This document shows positions 8,096 through 16,543 of a stretch of 64,000 bases of DNA, piece by piece (the first letter of the stretch is position 1; each line of letters starts with the position of its first letter). Under the pieces are notes generated by a model, which was not told the origin of the DNA, ran no database searches, and worked only from the letters and a program-made list of their open reading frames with translations. The stretch is from Robertmurraya andreesenii (GTDB lineage Bacteria; Bacillota; Bacilli; Bacillales; Cytobacillaceae), in NCBI RefSeq assembly GCF_030813005.1, contig NZ_JAUSTU010000007.1:1-64000 (forward strand), given 5' to 3'. Both the position numbers and the translations under genes were made by a program.

Positions 8096-10324
8096 ATGAC
8101 AACAACCATAACCTATATCAAAGAGTGGCAGCAAGCGCTGCATCAAGAGATTACATACTTAAAAAAATTTGGAGGAAGCAGGTATTCCGTAGTAAATGGC
8201 AGGATGGTATCAAATGAAGGCCCATATAGCTATTATTTTGATACAGCCAGCTCGTTGAAAATACCAGTTGGTTCCTCAATAAAGCTGGAATGGGGAACGA
8301 TGAAAACGGGCGGCAAAGTGCTTTCCTCTGAGGGTAGGGGGATCATCCTTGCCTTGGAGAAAAACCTTGGGGAATTTATCTCGGATGCTTATCTGTTACA
8401 TGATCCTTGGGAACTGCTTGAACAATTAATAGAGCGCTTGGATGAAATCAAAAAAAACAAACAAAAACGGCTGAGAGTGAAAAGATTGATGAATCCATCG
8501 ATGGAAAAGAAACACCCAGTGGAAAAAATCAAGAGTAATGTCCATGAATTGATGTTAAGGTCGAAATACAATCCTGCTACATTTGTCTGGGGGCCGCCGG
8601 GTACAGGAAAAACATACACCTTGGCTAGAACAGCCGCTAACAAGTATTTTCAGAAGAAGAGAGTGTTGATATTATCCCATAGCAATCAAGCGGTCGATGT
8701 CCTAATGGCTGAACTGACTGATTTTATGAAAAGAAAAAAGAGATTTCAAGAAGGGGATGTACTTCGCTACGGTGGAAGCATGGGGGACATTTCAACAACT
8801 CATCGCGAAATTACCACAAATCTACTCATTGAAAAGCAGGATCCGCTCTTAGCAAAAGATAGAGAGAGACTATTCGAAGAACGGCGCCTTATCAAGCAAG
8901 ACTTGGCCCATTCTTTCAGCAAACGAGATTCGGATCATCTGCTGGAGTTAGAAATACGGATTGCGAGGATGCTGGAAAAGGTTCGAAGGAAAGAGGTTCA
9001 ACTAGTAGAAGATGCGTTCATTGTGGGGACGACACTGGCTAAGGCGGCAAGTGACAAAGCGGTTTACGAACAAACCTATGATGTTGTCATCCTCGATGAA
9101 GCAAGTATGGCGTTTGTGCCACAGGTTGCTTTTGCCGCTACCTTAGGAAAAAGAGTTATTATTTGCGGGGACTTCAAACAGCTGCCGCCGATCGCTTCAA
9201 GCCGGGACCCGCTTGTCGTCAAATGGCTGAAAGAGGATGTGTTCCATCATGCTGGGATGGTGGAGTGGTTGAACGAAGGGAAGCTTCATCCTCAGTTATT
9301 CCTTTTAAAAGAACAGAGAAGGATGCATCCTGATATTTCTGCTTTTACCAATCGGTATATTTATCATTCCCTTGTAAGTGATCATGAGAGTGTTCATAAA
9401 AGCAGAAATCCGATCGTAGGTCTTGCTCCATTTAAAGGACATGCATCTGTGCTGCTGGATACCAGTTTTACCGGCTTGCACGGGATGAGTGATATAACGA
9501 CCAATTCAAGATTTAACCTATGGCAGCTCTTGCTGTCTTTTCAATTGATTCATGAAGCCCAATTAGGTGGAGCGAAATCGATTGGCTATGTGACTCCATA
9601 TCGGGCTCAGGCAAATCTTATGGGCTTGCTACTAGAAGAGATGGATGAGAAGGGAGATAACCAAGCGGATATTATTGCGGCGACTGTCCACCGGTTCCAA
9701 GGAAGTGAGCGGGATGTGATGATTTTTGATACGGTGGATAGTGCTCCGCAAGATCGGGCAGGAATGCTATTAACTGGGAAGGATAGTGAACGTCTGATTA
9801 ATGTCGCTATTACAAGAACGAAGGGGAAATTTCTTCACGTCAGCAACAGAAGTTTTATCGAAAAGCATGTCTATCGAGGAAAAACGCTGCGACAGCTCGT
9901 TGACTATCAGGTCCGGCACAAACAAACGATCACGACAAAGGAAATCGGCTCTTGGATTCGCAATCAGCATCCCAAATTGAAATGGATTCATGCGCGAAAG
10001 CTGGAAGTTGTTTTTCAGGATCTGAAAACAGCCAAGTCTTCCATTACCATCTCTCTGCCTGAGGGAACCCTGCTTTCTGAGGAATGGAATAAGCAGTTAC
10101 TAGGTAGAGGCAAACGAATAAAATTAACCGTTATTTCCAATAAAAATTGGAGTGCATCCAATGTCTGGCTTGAAAAAAGCTTTCCGTTTCCGTTTGTGAT
10201 GATAGATGACAAGGTATTGTGGTTGGGACTTCCACTTGAAGGCGCCAGAGGAGTCCACCCTCCCTATGTAGCAGCAAGGCTCATATCAAGCCAGGTTTGT
10301 GAGTATGTGTTAAAGCAGATTTAG
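8096..10324 (+). CDS. Superfamily 1 (UPF1-like) DNA/RNA helicase with PLD-like C-terminus
   Basis: This 742-residue ATPase has the full SF1 motif set: Walker A GPPGTGKT (~166-173), SHSNQAVDVL (motif Ia), Walker B LDEAS (~333), GDFKQLPPI (motif III), EQRRMHP (motif IV, ~404), VTPYRAQ, TVHRFQGSERDV (motif V, ~531) and VAITRTKG (motif VI, ~569). The last ~120 residues (from KLEVVFQDLKTAKSSITIS to MIDDKVLWLGLPL) resemble a PLD-like module that has lost its HKD residues, as seen in related AAA_11/AAA_12 proteins. AAGGGGA precedes the ATG. The gene is monocistronic, with hairpins at both ends. Its cellular substrate is unknown; roles in DNA repair or defence are possible. Confidence 0.85.
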   Translation: MTTTITYIKEWQQALHQEITYLKKFGGSRYSVVNGRMVSNEGPYSYYFDTASSLKIPVGSSIKLEWGTMKTGGKVLSSEGRGIILALEKNLGEFISDAYLLHDPWELLEQLIERLDEIKKNKQKRLRVKRLMNPSMEKKHPVEKIKSNVHELMLRSKYNPATFVWGPPGTGKTYTLARTAANKYFQKKRVLILSHSNQAVDVLMAELTDFMKRKKRFQEGDVLRYGGSMGDISTTHREITTNLLIEKQDPLLAKDRERLFEERRLIKQDLAHSFSKRDSDHLLELEIRIARMLEKVRRKEVQLVEDAFIVGTTLAKAASDKAVYEQTYDVVILDEASMAFVPQVAFAATLGKRVIICGDFKQLPPIASSRDPLVVKWLKEDVFHHAGMVEWLNEGKLHPQLFLLKEQRRMHPDISAFTNRYIYHSLVSDHESVHKSRNPIVGLAPFKGHASVLLDTSFTGLHGMSDITTNSRFNLWQLLLSFQLIHEAQLGGAKSIGYVTPYRAQANLMGLLLEEMDEKGDNQADIIAATVHRFQGSERDVMIFDTVDSAPQDRAGMLLTGKDSERLINVAITRTKGKFLHVSNRSFIEKHVYRGKTLRQLVDYQVRHKQTITTKEIGSWIRNQHPKLKWIHARKLEVVFQDLKTAKSSITISLPEGTLLSEEWNKQLLGRGKRIKLTVISNKNWSASNVWLEKSFPFPFVMIDDKVLWLGLPLEGARGVHPPYVAARLISSQVCEYVLKQI

Positions 10325-10378
10325 TTAACTAGAGAGAGAAGCTATCCTTGTTGTCTTCCCAACTTACTTTAACTTGAA

Positions 10379-10409
10379 GAAGCAGGAACCAATTATGGTT
10401 TCCTGCTTC
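10379..10409 (+). terminator. Repeated terminator-like hairpin, copy 2
   Basis: GAAGCAGGAA (10379-10388) pairs with TTCCTGCTTC (10400-10409), followed by ATTCATTTTT. The stem and left flank repeat those at 5722-5752. It probably terminates the helicase transcript. Confidence 0.6.
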
Positions 10410-10467
10410 ATTCATTTTTGGCAGCAGCTCTAAAGAAGGATTAACGATCGATTCCGTGGAACTGATA

Positions 10468-10491
10468 GAAAGGACAAATGTCCTTTCTTTT
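10468..10491 (+). terminator. Second hairpin terminator after the helicase gene
   Basis: GAAAGGAC (10468-10475) pairs with GTCCTTTC (10480-10487) around AAAT and is followed by TTTT. It lies between the helicase and the Crp/Fnr gene. Confidence 0.55.
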
Positions 10492-10549
10492 ATCGATTAA
10501 CACATATTACTATTAATGACAGGAAGAATGATTGTTAAGGTGATGAGCA

Positions 10550-11245
10550 ATGAAAAAAATAAACGATAGACAATTACTAAGTGACTTGCTTATTAGGCAT
10601 AATCTTTTAACAGTATTTAATAAAGAACATTTAGAACACTTCAATTTATATATGCTAGAAAAAGGTGAAGTTGTTTTTTCTGTAGGAGACCACTTGGAAG
10701 AATTATTACTTTTAGTCAGGGGAAGAGTGAAAATCTCCACGCCTTTACCTAATGGCAAATCACTTTTATTGAGATTTAATAACTCGCCATCTATGGTAGG
10801 TGAATTAGAATTTGTAACCAAAAGGCAGGCGAGGAATTCTGTAGAATGCTTAAGTGAATGTTTGTTGATTGGAATCAAATTCAACTTGTTATATGAACAC
10901 TATTATAATCATCCAGCATTTCTTCAGTATATTGTCCAACACTTAGGCAATCGATTATATTCATCTTCCAACGCTGCCAGCCTTAACCTTCTGACTAAGG
11001 TAGAGAATAGATTTGCTAGTTACTTATTGTCCATGTTAACAAGCACCGATGATAGCTTTGAAGAAGAAATCAAGACGTCAAATTTGGTGGAAACAGCTGA
11101 ATTATTAGGTACTAGCTATAGACATCTTAATAGAGTGATTAATGGGCTTGTTGAAAAGGATATTGTAGAGAGAAGAAAAGGAATTATCCAGGTAAAGAAC
11201 ATGAAGAAGCTTGAAGAGTTGGCAGATGGGATAAAATACGAATAA
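10550..11245 (+). CDS. Crp/Fnr-family regulator, YeiL-like
   Basis: This 231-residue protein has an N-terminal cyclic-nucleotide-binding-type beta barrel (~25-120; GEVVFSVGDHLEELLLLVRGRVKI...MVGELEF) and a C-terminal winged helix (~165-225; ETAELLGTSYRHLNRVINGLVEKDIVERRKG). The overall length and the SYRHLNRVI recognition helix resemble E. coli YeiL. The residues that bind cAMP in CRP are not obvious, so the ligand is unknown. The YdcZ-like gene starts 20 bases downstream, and the two are probably one transcript, a pairing common in Firmicutes. Confidence 0.75.
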   Translation: MKKINDRQLLSDLLIRHNLLTVFNKEHLEHFNLYMLEKGEVVFSVGDHLEELLLLVRGRVKISTPLPNGKSLLLRFNNSPSMVGELEFVTKRQARNSVECLSECLLIGIKFNLLYEHYYNHPAFLQYIVQHLGNRLYSSSNAASLNLLTKVENRFASYLLSMLTSTDDSFEEEIKTSNLVETAELLGTSYRHLNRVINGLVEKDIVERRKGIIQVKNMKKLEELADGIKYE

Positions 11246-11265
11246 TTTGGTGGGGAAATATTATT

Positions 11266-11697
11266 ATGCTAAAAGGAATTCTTTTTTCATTACTCGCAGG
11301 AATATTTATCACACTGCAAGGAATTTTTAACACTAATGTAAGTTCAAAAGCTGGTTTTTGGTTGACTACTACAATTGTTCACGCTATTGGCTTAATTGGT
11401 TCTGTAATCATTTATCTTATTGTAAGAGATGGGAGCATCAAAAATCTGCAAGAGGTGAATAAGGTTTATCTCTTGGGTGGCTTATTTGGTGTAATTATCG
11501 TGTTTAGCGTTATGCAAGGCATAGCACATGTTGGACCAGCTTTTTCTGTTTCCATTCTATTAATAACACAATTAGTCATAGCATTAATGATCAACACGTT
11601 AGGCTTGTTTGGTATAGAGCCTGTTGCTTTAAGTCTTAATAAAATTATTGGTGTATTAGTAATGGTGGGCGGAGTCTTTATTTTTCAATTCAAGTAG
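11266..11697 (+). CDS. DMT-superfamily YdcZ/DUF606 membrane protein
   Basis: This 143-residue protein has about five hydrophobic segments and begins MLKGILFSLLAGIFITLQGIFNTNVS, the usual opening of YdcZ (DUF606) half-size drug/metabolite transporters. It ends with the GVLVMVGGVFIFQFK helix typical of the family. Such proteins usually dimerise to form a transporter, and the substrate is unknown. It follows the YeiL-like regulator by 20 bases and ends at a strong terminator, so the regulator probably controls it or responds to its substrate. Confidence 0.8.
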   Translation: MLKGILFSLLAGIFITLQGIFNTNVSSKAGFWLTTTIVHAIGLIGSVIIYLIVRDGSIKNLQEVNKVYLLGGLFGVIIVFSVMQGIAHVGPAFSVSILLITQLVIALMINTLGLFGIEPVALSLNKIIGVLVMVGGVFIFQFK

Positions 11698-11726
11698 TGG
11701 AACAGTTATGTATCAAGTGTAAAAAA

Positions 11727-11750
11727 AGCCCTGATCTCCTCAGGGCTTTT
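11727..11750. terminator. Bidirectional terminator between convergent genes
   Basis: AGCCCTGA / TCAGGGCT is flanked by A7 on the left and T4 on the right. It serves the YdcZ-like gene (plus) and the glutaminase (minus). Confidence 0.85.
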
Positions 11751-11784
11751 ACCATTGGAAGTTGGAGAATAATATCCATACTTC

Positions 11785-12768
11785 CTAGATCAATCGTAAA
11801 TCCCATTCTTGTGAAAGTCTTTTGAGAAGCGCCACACCAGCTGTGCTATTGCCATGTTTATCAATGGCCGGTCCATAAAGACCGACTCCCCAGCAAGCAA
11901 AGCGATTATTGGTCACTCTTGCACTTGGAGGGATGGCTGCCATAATGCCGCCTGAAACACCGCTTTTGGCAGGGATTCCAACAAAGGCGGCAAAGCGGCC
12001 TGAATAATCATACATCCCGCAGGTCAGCATCAGTGTCTTTGCCAGACTGGCAATTTCCATAGAGAATATTTGCTCATTTGTATAAGGATGAAGGCCATCA
12101 TGTGCCAAAATCAGCCCCATTTGTGCAAGCTCGACAATATTGACTTCAATCGAGCAGAGCTTTAAGTAGACTTCCATTGCATCTTCTACACCCCCGAGAA
12201 GGAATCCAGTTTCCTTTAACCAATAGGCAAGGGCACGGTTTCGATTGGCAGTTTGCCACTCAGAATGAAAAACATCCATGTTAATGGAAGGTTTTCGTCC
12301 AATCATTTTTTCGAAAAATGAAAGGAGTGCCTCGACTTTATCCAATGGCGAATGACCGGGCAATAAAGAGGCGACAGTGATGGCTCCGGCATTGATCATC
12401 GGATTAAATGGCCTTCCCGGGTGGCTTAGCTCTAAACGAAAAATCGAATTAAAGGCATCACCCGTCGGCTCCACATCAACATATTGTAGCACCTCGTCTA
12501 TTCCTCTTGTATGACAAGCAAAAATAAAGCTGAACACCTTCGAAATACTTTGTAAGGTAAAGCAATGATCCGTATCCCCTGATTTAAGGAATGTACCTTG
12601 AGAGGAGATTAAACAAATCCCGAGGTGTTCAGGATTTGCCTTTTTTAATGCAGGAATATAACTAGCTGTAGCTCCACTCGTTGTATTTTTTTTGGCATCT
12701 AAAACGAATTGATCAAGCTGTTCTTGTATAGAAATAAATTCAATTGATTCATTTTGGATATTGTTCAT
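11785..12768 (-). CDS. glsA: Glutaminase
   Basis: Glutaminase hydrolyses L-glutamine to glutamate and ammonia in the cytoplasm. The protein has the serine-beta-lactamase-like active site SISK (LQSISKVFSF), the HPGRPFNPMINAGAI segment and the C-terminal CGMYDYSGRFAAFVGIPAKSGVSGGIMA block of the family. I start it at the internal ATG 12768, where AAAGGA lies 9 bases upstream. This gives 327 residues, the length of B. subtilis YbgJ, whereas the longer frame to 12792 has no ribosome site. A fragment of a second copy lies at 7883-8014. Confidence 0.92.
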   Translation of the reverse strand: MNNIQNESIEFISIQEQLDQFVLDAKKNTTSGATASYIPALKKANPEHLGICLISSQGTFLKSGDTDHCFTLQSISKVFSFIFACHTRGIDEVLQYVDVEPTGDAFNSIFRLELSHPGRPFNPMINAGAITVASLLPGHSPLDKVEALLSFFEKMIGRKPSINMDVFHSEWQTANRNRALAYWLKETGFLLGGVEDAMEVYLKLCSIEVNIVELAQMGLILAHDGLHPYTNEQIFSMEIASLAKTLMLTCGMYDYSGRFAAFVGIPAKSGVSGGIMAAIPPSARVTNNRFACWGVGLYGPAIDKHGNSTAGVALLKRLSQEWDLRLI

Positions 12769-12877
12769 TTGAGCGAATCCTTTCAAGTTCATCTTTCCAT
12801 TTTAGTATTGATGATTAGATGGGAAATTACAATCAAATTTTGTGCTATTCCTCTTTATTTTTCCAATCCAGCACATT

Positions 12878-12970
12878 TTGCTTGATTTAATGGGGGCACT
12901 GATTGGTGCTCCTTTATCTGCTTGGCTATCGAGTCGATTAGGTATGATTAAACGCCCTTTTGGAACGTAA
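12878..12970 (+). pseudogene. Fragment of an MFS transporter gene
   Basis: One 30-codon frame contains GALIGAPLSAWLSSR followed by LGMIKRPFGT and a stop. It corresponds to GALIGAPLSTWLSSRIRMIKRP in the intact MFS gene 3 kb downstream, and the DNA is also closely similar. Nothing else of the gene remains. It is a relic of a duplicated or recombined copy. Confidence 0.75.
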
Positions 12971-13053
12971 CGAATTTTAACATTCATGTTAACGAGTGTT
13001 GATAGACGATTCCAATTTTATAATTGATAATCATATTAGGAGGTATGAAAAGT

Positions 13054-13485
13054 ATGATAAGTATGAATTTAAAAAACTTGCGGACACGCCACCGGCTTAC
13101 TCAAGAAGAAGTGGCTGAGCACTTAAATGTATCACGTCAAGTCATTGCAAAATGGGAAAAAGGTGAATCTTCCCCTGATATTCATCATTGTATGGAACTC
13201 GCAAGACTTTACAATGTGACTTTAGATAACTTAGTTCATTTTGAGGAGGATGAAGGCGGTCTTGGTATACCACCAAAAGGAAAACATTTCTTCGGAGTGG
13301 CGACAATAGGTGAACGTGGACAAATTGTCATTCCAAAGAAAGCACGTGAGGTATTTAAGTTAGAAGCGGGTGGATTGCTCATTATCGTTGGAGATGATGA
13401 ACGTGGGCTTGCTCTTGTCCCAGAACGTATGATGAGTGGCTTCTTCAATTTGGTCAAGACGACTTTAGATCAAGAGGGTGAATAA
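13054..13485 (+). CDS. XRE helix-turn-helix fused to an AbrB/SpoVT swapped-hairpin domain
   Basis: Residues ~5-60 form an XRE/Cro helix-turn-helix (RTRHRLTQEEVAEHLNVSRQVIAKWEKGESSPD). Residues ~80-125 form a SpoVT/AbrB-type domain (GVATIGERGQIVIPKKAREVFKLEAGGLLIIVGDDERGLALVP). Both are DNA-binding folds, so the protein may contact two types of site. Three ATGs lie in frame; 13054 is best because AGGAGG ends 10 bases before it (143 residues). The ABC ATPase gene starts at the next base after its stop, so it very likely regulates this exporter operon. An inducer cannot be inferred. Confidence 0.82.
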   Translation: MISMNLKNLRTRHRLTQEEVAEHLNVSRQVIAKWEKGESSPDIHHCMELARLYNVTLDNLVHFEEDEGGLGIPPKGKHFFGVATIGERGQIVIPKKAREVFKLEAGGLLIIVGDDERGLALVPERMMSGFFNLVKTTLDQEGE

Positions 13486-14220
13486 ATGACTACCGCTATT
13501 GCAATCGACTCTCTCACAAAAAAATACGGTACGAAGACCGTTGTGGACAACATCTCTTTTTCGATTCAAGAAGGAGAATTATTTGGTCTGCTTGGTGTGA
13601 ATGGTGCCGGCAAAACGACGCTTATCAAAATGCTTTCCTGTTTAATAAAGCCAACTTATGGTGATGCGACATTGCTGGGAAAAAGTATTGCACAATATCC
13701 GGAACAAGTACGAAAAGTCATTGCTGTATCGCCACAAGAAACGGCCATCGCTCCAAATCTAACCGTGCGTGAAAATTTGGAGCTAATGGCGGGTGTCCAA
13801 GGTCTTCATAAAGCAGATGCAAAAACAAAAGCGGATGAAATGATTGCCCAGTTTTCATTGCAGCCATATGAATATCAGCGGAGTAAAACGTTATCAGGAG
13901 GTTGGCAACGTAAACTAAGCATCGCGATGGCTTTAATTAGCGAACCACGAATTTTATTTTTGGATGAGCCAACACTTGGGCTTGATATATTAGGACGTCG
14001 TGAGTTATGGGTGCTCATTGAAAAGTTAAAAGAAAAAACAACGATCATTTTAACAACCCATTACTTAGAAGAAGCAGAGGCTTTATCTGACCGTATTTGT
14101 ATTATGAAAAATGGGCAAATAAAAGCGATTGGTTCAGCTAAAGAGCTGATAGAAACCTCTACTACCACAAGCTTTGAAGATGCTTTTGTGTATTTTGTGA
14201 TGGAAGGGGACGTACAATGA
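13486..14220 (+). CDS. ABC-2 type exporter ATP-binding protein
   Basis: This 244-residue ATPase shows Walker A GVNGAGKTTL, the signature LSGGWQRKLSIAMAL, Walker B RILFLDEPTLGLD and the switch His in TTHYLEEAEAL. It resembles drug- or antibiotic-export ATPases (DrrA/CcmA type) that pair with one ABC-2 permease. It begins directly after the regulator stop and overlaps the permease by 4 bases (ATGA). The three genes form a self-contained regulated efflux operon. The substrate is unknown. Confidence 0.88.
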   Translation: MTTAIAIDSLTKKYGTKTVVDNISFSIQEGELFGLLGVNGAGKTTLIKMLSCLIKPTYGDATLLGKSIAQYPEQVRKVIAVSPQETAIAPNLTVRENLELMAGVQGLHKADAKTKADEMIAQFSLQPYEYQRSKTLSGGWQRKLSIAMALISEPRILFLDEPTLGLDILGRRELWVLIEKLKEKTTIILTTHYLEEAEALSDRICIMKNGQIKAIGSAKELIETSTTTSFEDAFVYFVMEGDVQ

Positions 14221-14948
14221 GAATACTATTATTTGCTAATAGAACGACAAAGGAAATTGTACGAGATCCAATGTCCATCTTTTTTGGATTAGGATTCCCA
14301 CTTGTTTTAATGTTTCTTTTATCAGCAATTAACAAAAGTATCCCAGTCGATCTTTTTGATATTGGCCAATTAACACCGGGCATTGCGGTGTTCGGTTTAT
14401 CTTTTATGGGCCTTTTTGCAGCGCAGGTTATCTCGAAGGATAGAGGAAATTCGTTTTTAACAAGGCTTTTCACAACGCCTATGACATCACAAGACTTCAT
14501 TATCGGTTATAGTTTTCCTTTAGTTGTGATGGCAATTGCACAAGGGATTGTATGTTATATTACTGCAATGTTTTTAGGATTATCCATTTCTACTTCAATG
14601 ATTATCGCCATTTCTTTATTGATCCTGCCTGGTCTTATTTTTGTTAGTCTTGGACTTATATGCGGATCATTGTTAAGTGAAAAAGCAGCCACCGGTCTTT
14701 GCGGGGCTCTTCTTACCAATTTAGCCGCTTGGCTTTCTGGCATCTGGTTTGATTTAGACCTAGTAGGAGGGGTATTCAAGGATATAGCATATTTACTGCC
14801 ATTTGTACATGCAGTCGATATGGGAAGAGCAGCGCTTAATGGTCAATACAGTGACATTTTTCCACATATATGGTGGGTGTTTAGCTACGCCATCATATTG
14901 TCATTACTAGCGATTGTTATTTTTAGAAAGAAAATGAAGGCAGACTGA
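14217..14948 (+). CDS. ABC-2 type exporter permease
   Basis: This 243-residue integral membrane protein has about six hydrophobic helices and the ABC2_membrane layout: an N-terminal basic segment (RTTKEIVRDPMSIFFGLGFPLVLMFLL), a central GLFAAQVISKDRGNSFLTRLFTTPM coupling segment and AYLLPFVHAVDMGRAAL near the C-terminus. It overlaps the ATPase gene by 4 bases, which couples their translation. It completes the transporter of the XRE-AbrB operon. Confidence 0.85.
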   Translation: MRILLFANRTTKEIVRDPMSIFFGLGFPLVLMFLLSAINKSIPVDLFDIGQLTPGIAVFGLSFMGLFAAQVISKDRGNSFLTRLFTTPMTSQDFIIGYSFPLVVMAIAQGIVCYITAMFLGLSISTSMIIAISLLILPGLIFVSLGLICGSLLSEKAATGLCGALLTNLAAWLSGIWFDLDLVGGVFKDIAYLLPFVHAVDMGRAALNGQYSDIFPHIWWVFSYAIILSLLAIVIFRKKMKAD

Positions 14949-14969
14949 TTTTACAAAAACTATTATTTG

Positions 14970-15041
14970 TTGAACGCAGCAACGCCTAAGGTCGGTAACC
15001 TTTTTGAGCTTGATGCAATTGCGGCATGTTTCATCGGTGGG
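14970..15041 (+). pseudogene. Fragment of a sugar ABC transporter permease
   Basis: Twenty-four codons read (L)NAATPKVG followed by NLFELDAIAACFIGG, the highly conserved cytoplasmic-loop region of XylH/GguB/MmsB-type monosaccharide permeases (typically G-ELDAIAACFIGG). The frame then continues into unrelated residues and a stop at about 15071. No other part of a sugar transporter is nearby, so this is a relic. Confidence 0.6.
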
Positions 15042-15254
15042 CCGTTTCGATCTTTTATGTCGCCTCCTTAGTTAAGTCGCAAAGGGAAGGTTCTCCAGCT
15101 TCATTATTTAGCTCAAACTTAGTTCATTAATGCAATTAGTTCAACTTCCATCGAAATTATATGTATTTCAATCCCTATTCATAAGAAAATTGGTCTCTAC
15201 CGTTACAGAAAATCCATATATATAGAAGTAAAAAGCCAACAGGAGTAGAAACCA
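15042..15254. other. Non-coding stretch upstream of the MFS gene
   Basis: I see no gene, riboswitch or clear operator here. The last 20 bases carry the AGGAG site of the MFS gene. Confidence 0.4.
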
Positions 15255-16496
15255 ATGGATAAATCAAATAGTAACTTTAGATGGGGTGTCTTTGCTTCTG
15301 TATTGTTCACCTATTTATTAATCTCAAGTCTGCGAACCGCGCCAGGCTTGATAACGAATCAAGTGATGCATGATTTTCATGTTACAGCTACAATAATCGG
15401 ATTACTGACAAGCATTCAATTTTTTGTGTACACGGCGTTGCAAATTCCGATGGGGATTATGGCGGACCGGTTTGGGCCTAACTTTTTTCTAATCATAGGG
15501 GCCATCCTTACTGGGGTGGGTACCATCATTTATAGTCTTGCCACCCATGAATCTGTCCTGTTTTTTGCGAGAATCCTTACGGGGATAGGGGATTCTACGA
15601 TCTGGGTCAATATGGTGCTAATTTTGAGCAGATGGTTTAATGCAAAGGAATTTACTCGCTTAATCGGTGTGACAGCCATGACAGGAAGTCTTGGCTTCCT
15701 TGTGGCGACCGTCCCTTTCGCTTTATGGATTGAACTACTTGGCTGGAGGGCATCGTTTTTTTCAATGGGACTAATCGTATGTTTATGTGGCATTCTTCTT
15801 TATGTTGTACTTGTAAAAAAACCAAAACAATCGATGTTTGAACAGCACGAAACTAAACGTGAAAAATCAGTCCGAAGAATTTTTCTGAATCCGCAGGCCT
15901 GGTCTTTATTCTTGTGTCATTTTGGGATTGTCGGAACGTATATAGGATTTATTGGTTCATGGGCAGTTCCATATGGGATGGATGTGTATGGAATGACACG
16001 TTCAGGTGCGAGCCAGCTCATTTTTCTGGGTTTGATCGGGGCACTTATTGGTGCTCCTTTATCTACTTGGCTATCAAGTCGGATAAGAATGATTAAAAGA
16101 CCTTATGTGATGGTCCATATCATTCTTTTAATTTGTTGGTCTACCTTTCTATTATTTCACGGGAATCCTCCATTTTTCCTGCTAACGATGCTTTTCTTTA
16201 TTATTGGTCTTGCCTATGGGGCAAATGCTTTAACTTTTGCTGCCGTTCGACAATCGTTTCCGATTCTGGAATCTGGCATTGCCTCCGGGTTTGCGAATAC
16301 AGGTGGTTTCTTAAGCGCCGTCTTGTTACCAAGCATTTTTGGGAATGTATTGGATCATTTTCAGGCCTCTAAAGACAATTTAAGTACTGGGTATTTTTAC
16401 GGATTCATTATTCCAGTTGTCTTTTCTATTATTGGCTTGTTCGGGGTGATTTCTTTGAAGGAAAAGCGTAGACAAATAGGTGAAAAAACACGATAA
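15255..16496 (+). CDS. MFS transporter
   Basis: This 413-residue protein has 12 predicted membrane helices and the MFS loop 2-3 signature (GIMADRFGPNF), repeated weakly in the second half (GAPLSTWLSSRIRMIKRP). The N-terminal DFHVTATIIGLLTSIQFFVYTALQIPMG resembles the nitrate/nitrite- and CynX-like subgroup, but the substrate cannot be assigned. An AGGAG site precedes the ATG. It stands alone between a decayed stretch and a Uma2-type gene. A fragment of a paralogue lies at 12878-12970. Confidence 0.85.
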   Translation: MDKSNSNFRWGVFASVLFTYLLISSLRTAPGLITNQVMHDFHVTATIIGLLTSIQFFVYTALQIPMGIMADRFGPNFFLIIGAILTGVGTIIYSLATHESVLFFARILTGIGDSTIWVNMVLILSRWFNAKEFTRLIGVTAMTGSLGFLVATVPFALWIELLGWRASFFSMGLIVCLCGILLYVVLVKKPKQSMFEQHETKREKSVRRIFLNPQAWSLFLCHFGIVGTYIGFIGSWAVPYGMDVYGMTRSGASQLIFLGLIGALIGAPLSTWLSSRIRMIKRPYVMVHIILLICWSTFLLFHGNPPFFLLTMLFFIIGLAYGANALTFAAVRQSFPILESGIASGFANTGGFLSAVLLPSIFGNVLDHFQASKDNLSTGYFYGFIIPVVFSIIGLFGVISLKEKRRQIGEKTR

Positions 16497-16543
16497 GAGA
16501 GGGGAGCCCCTCTCCTATAAGATATATTGCTGATAAGTGTCTC

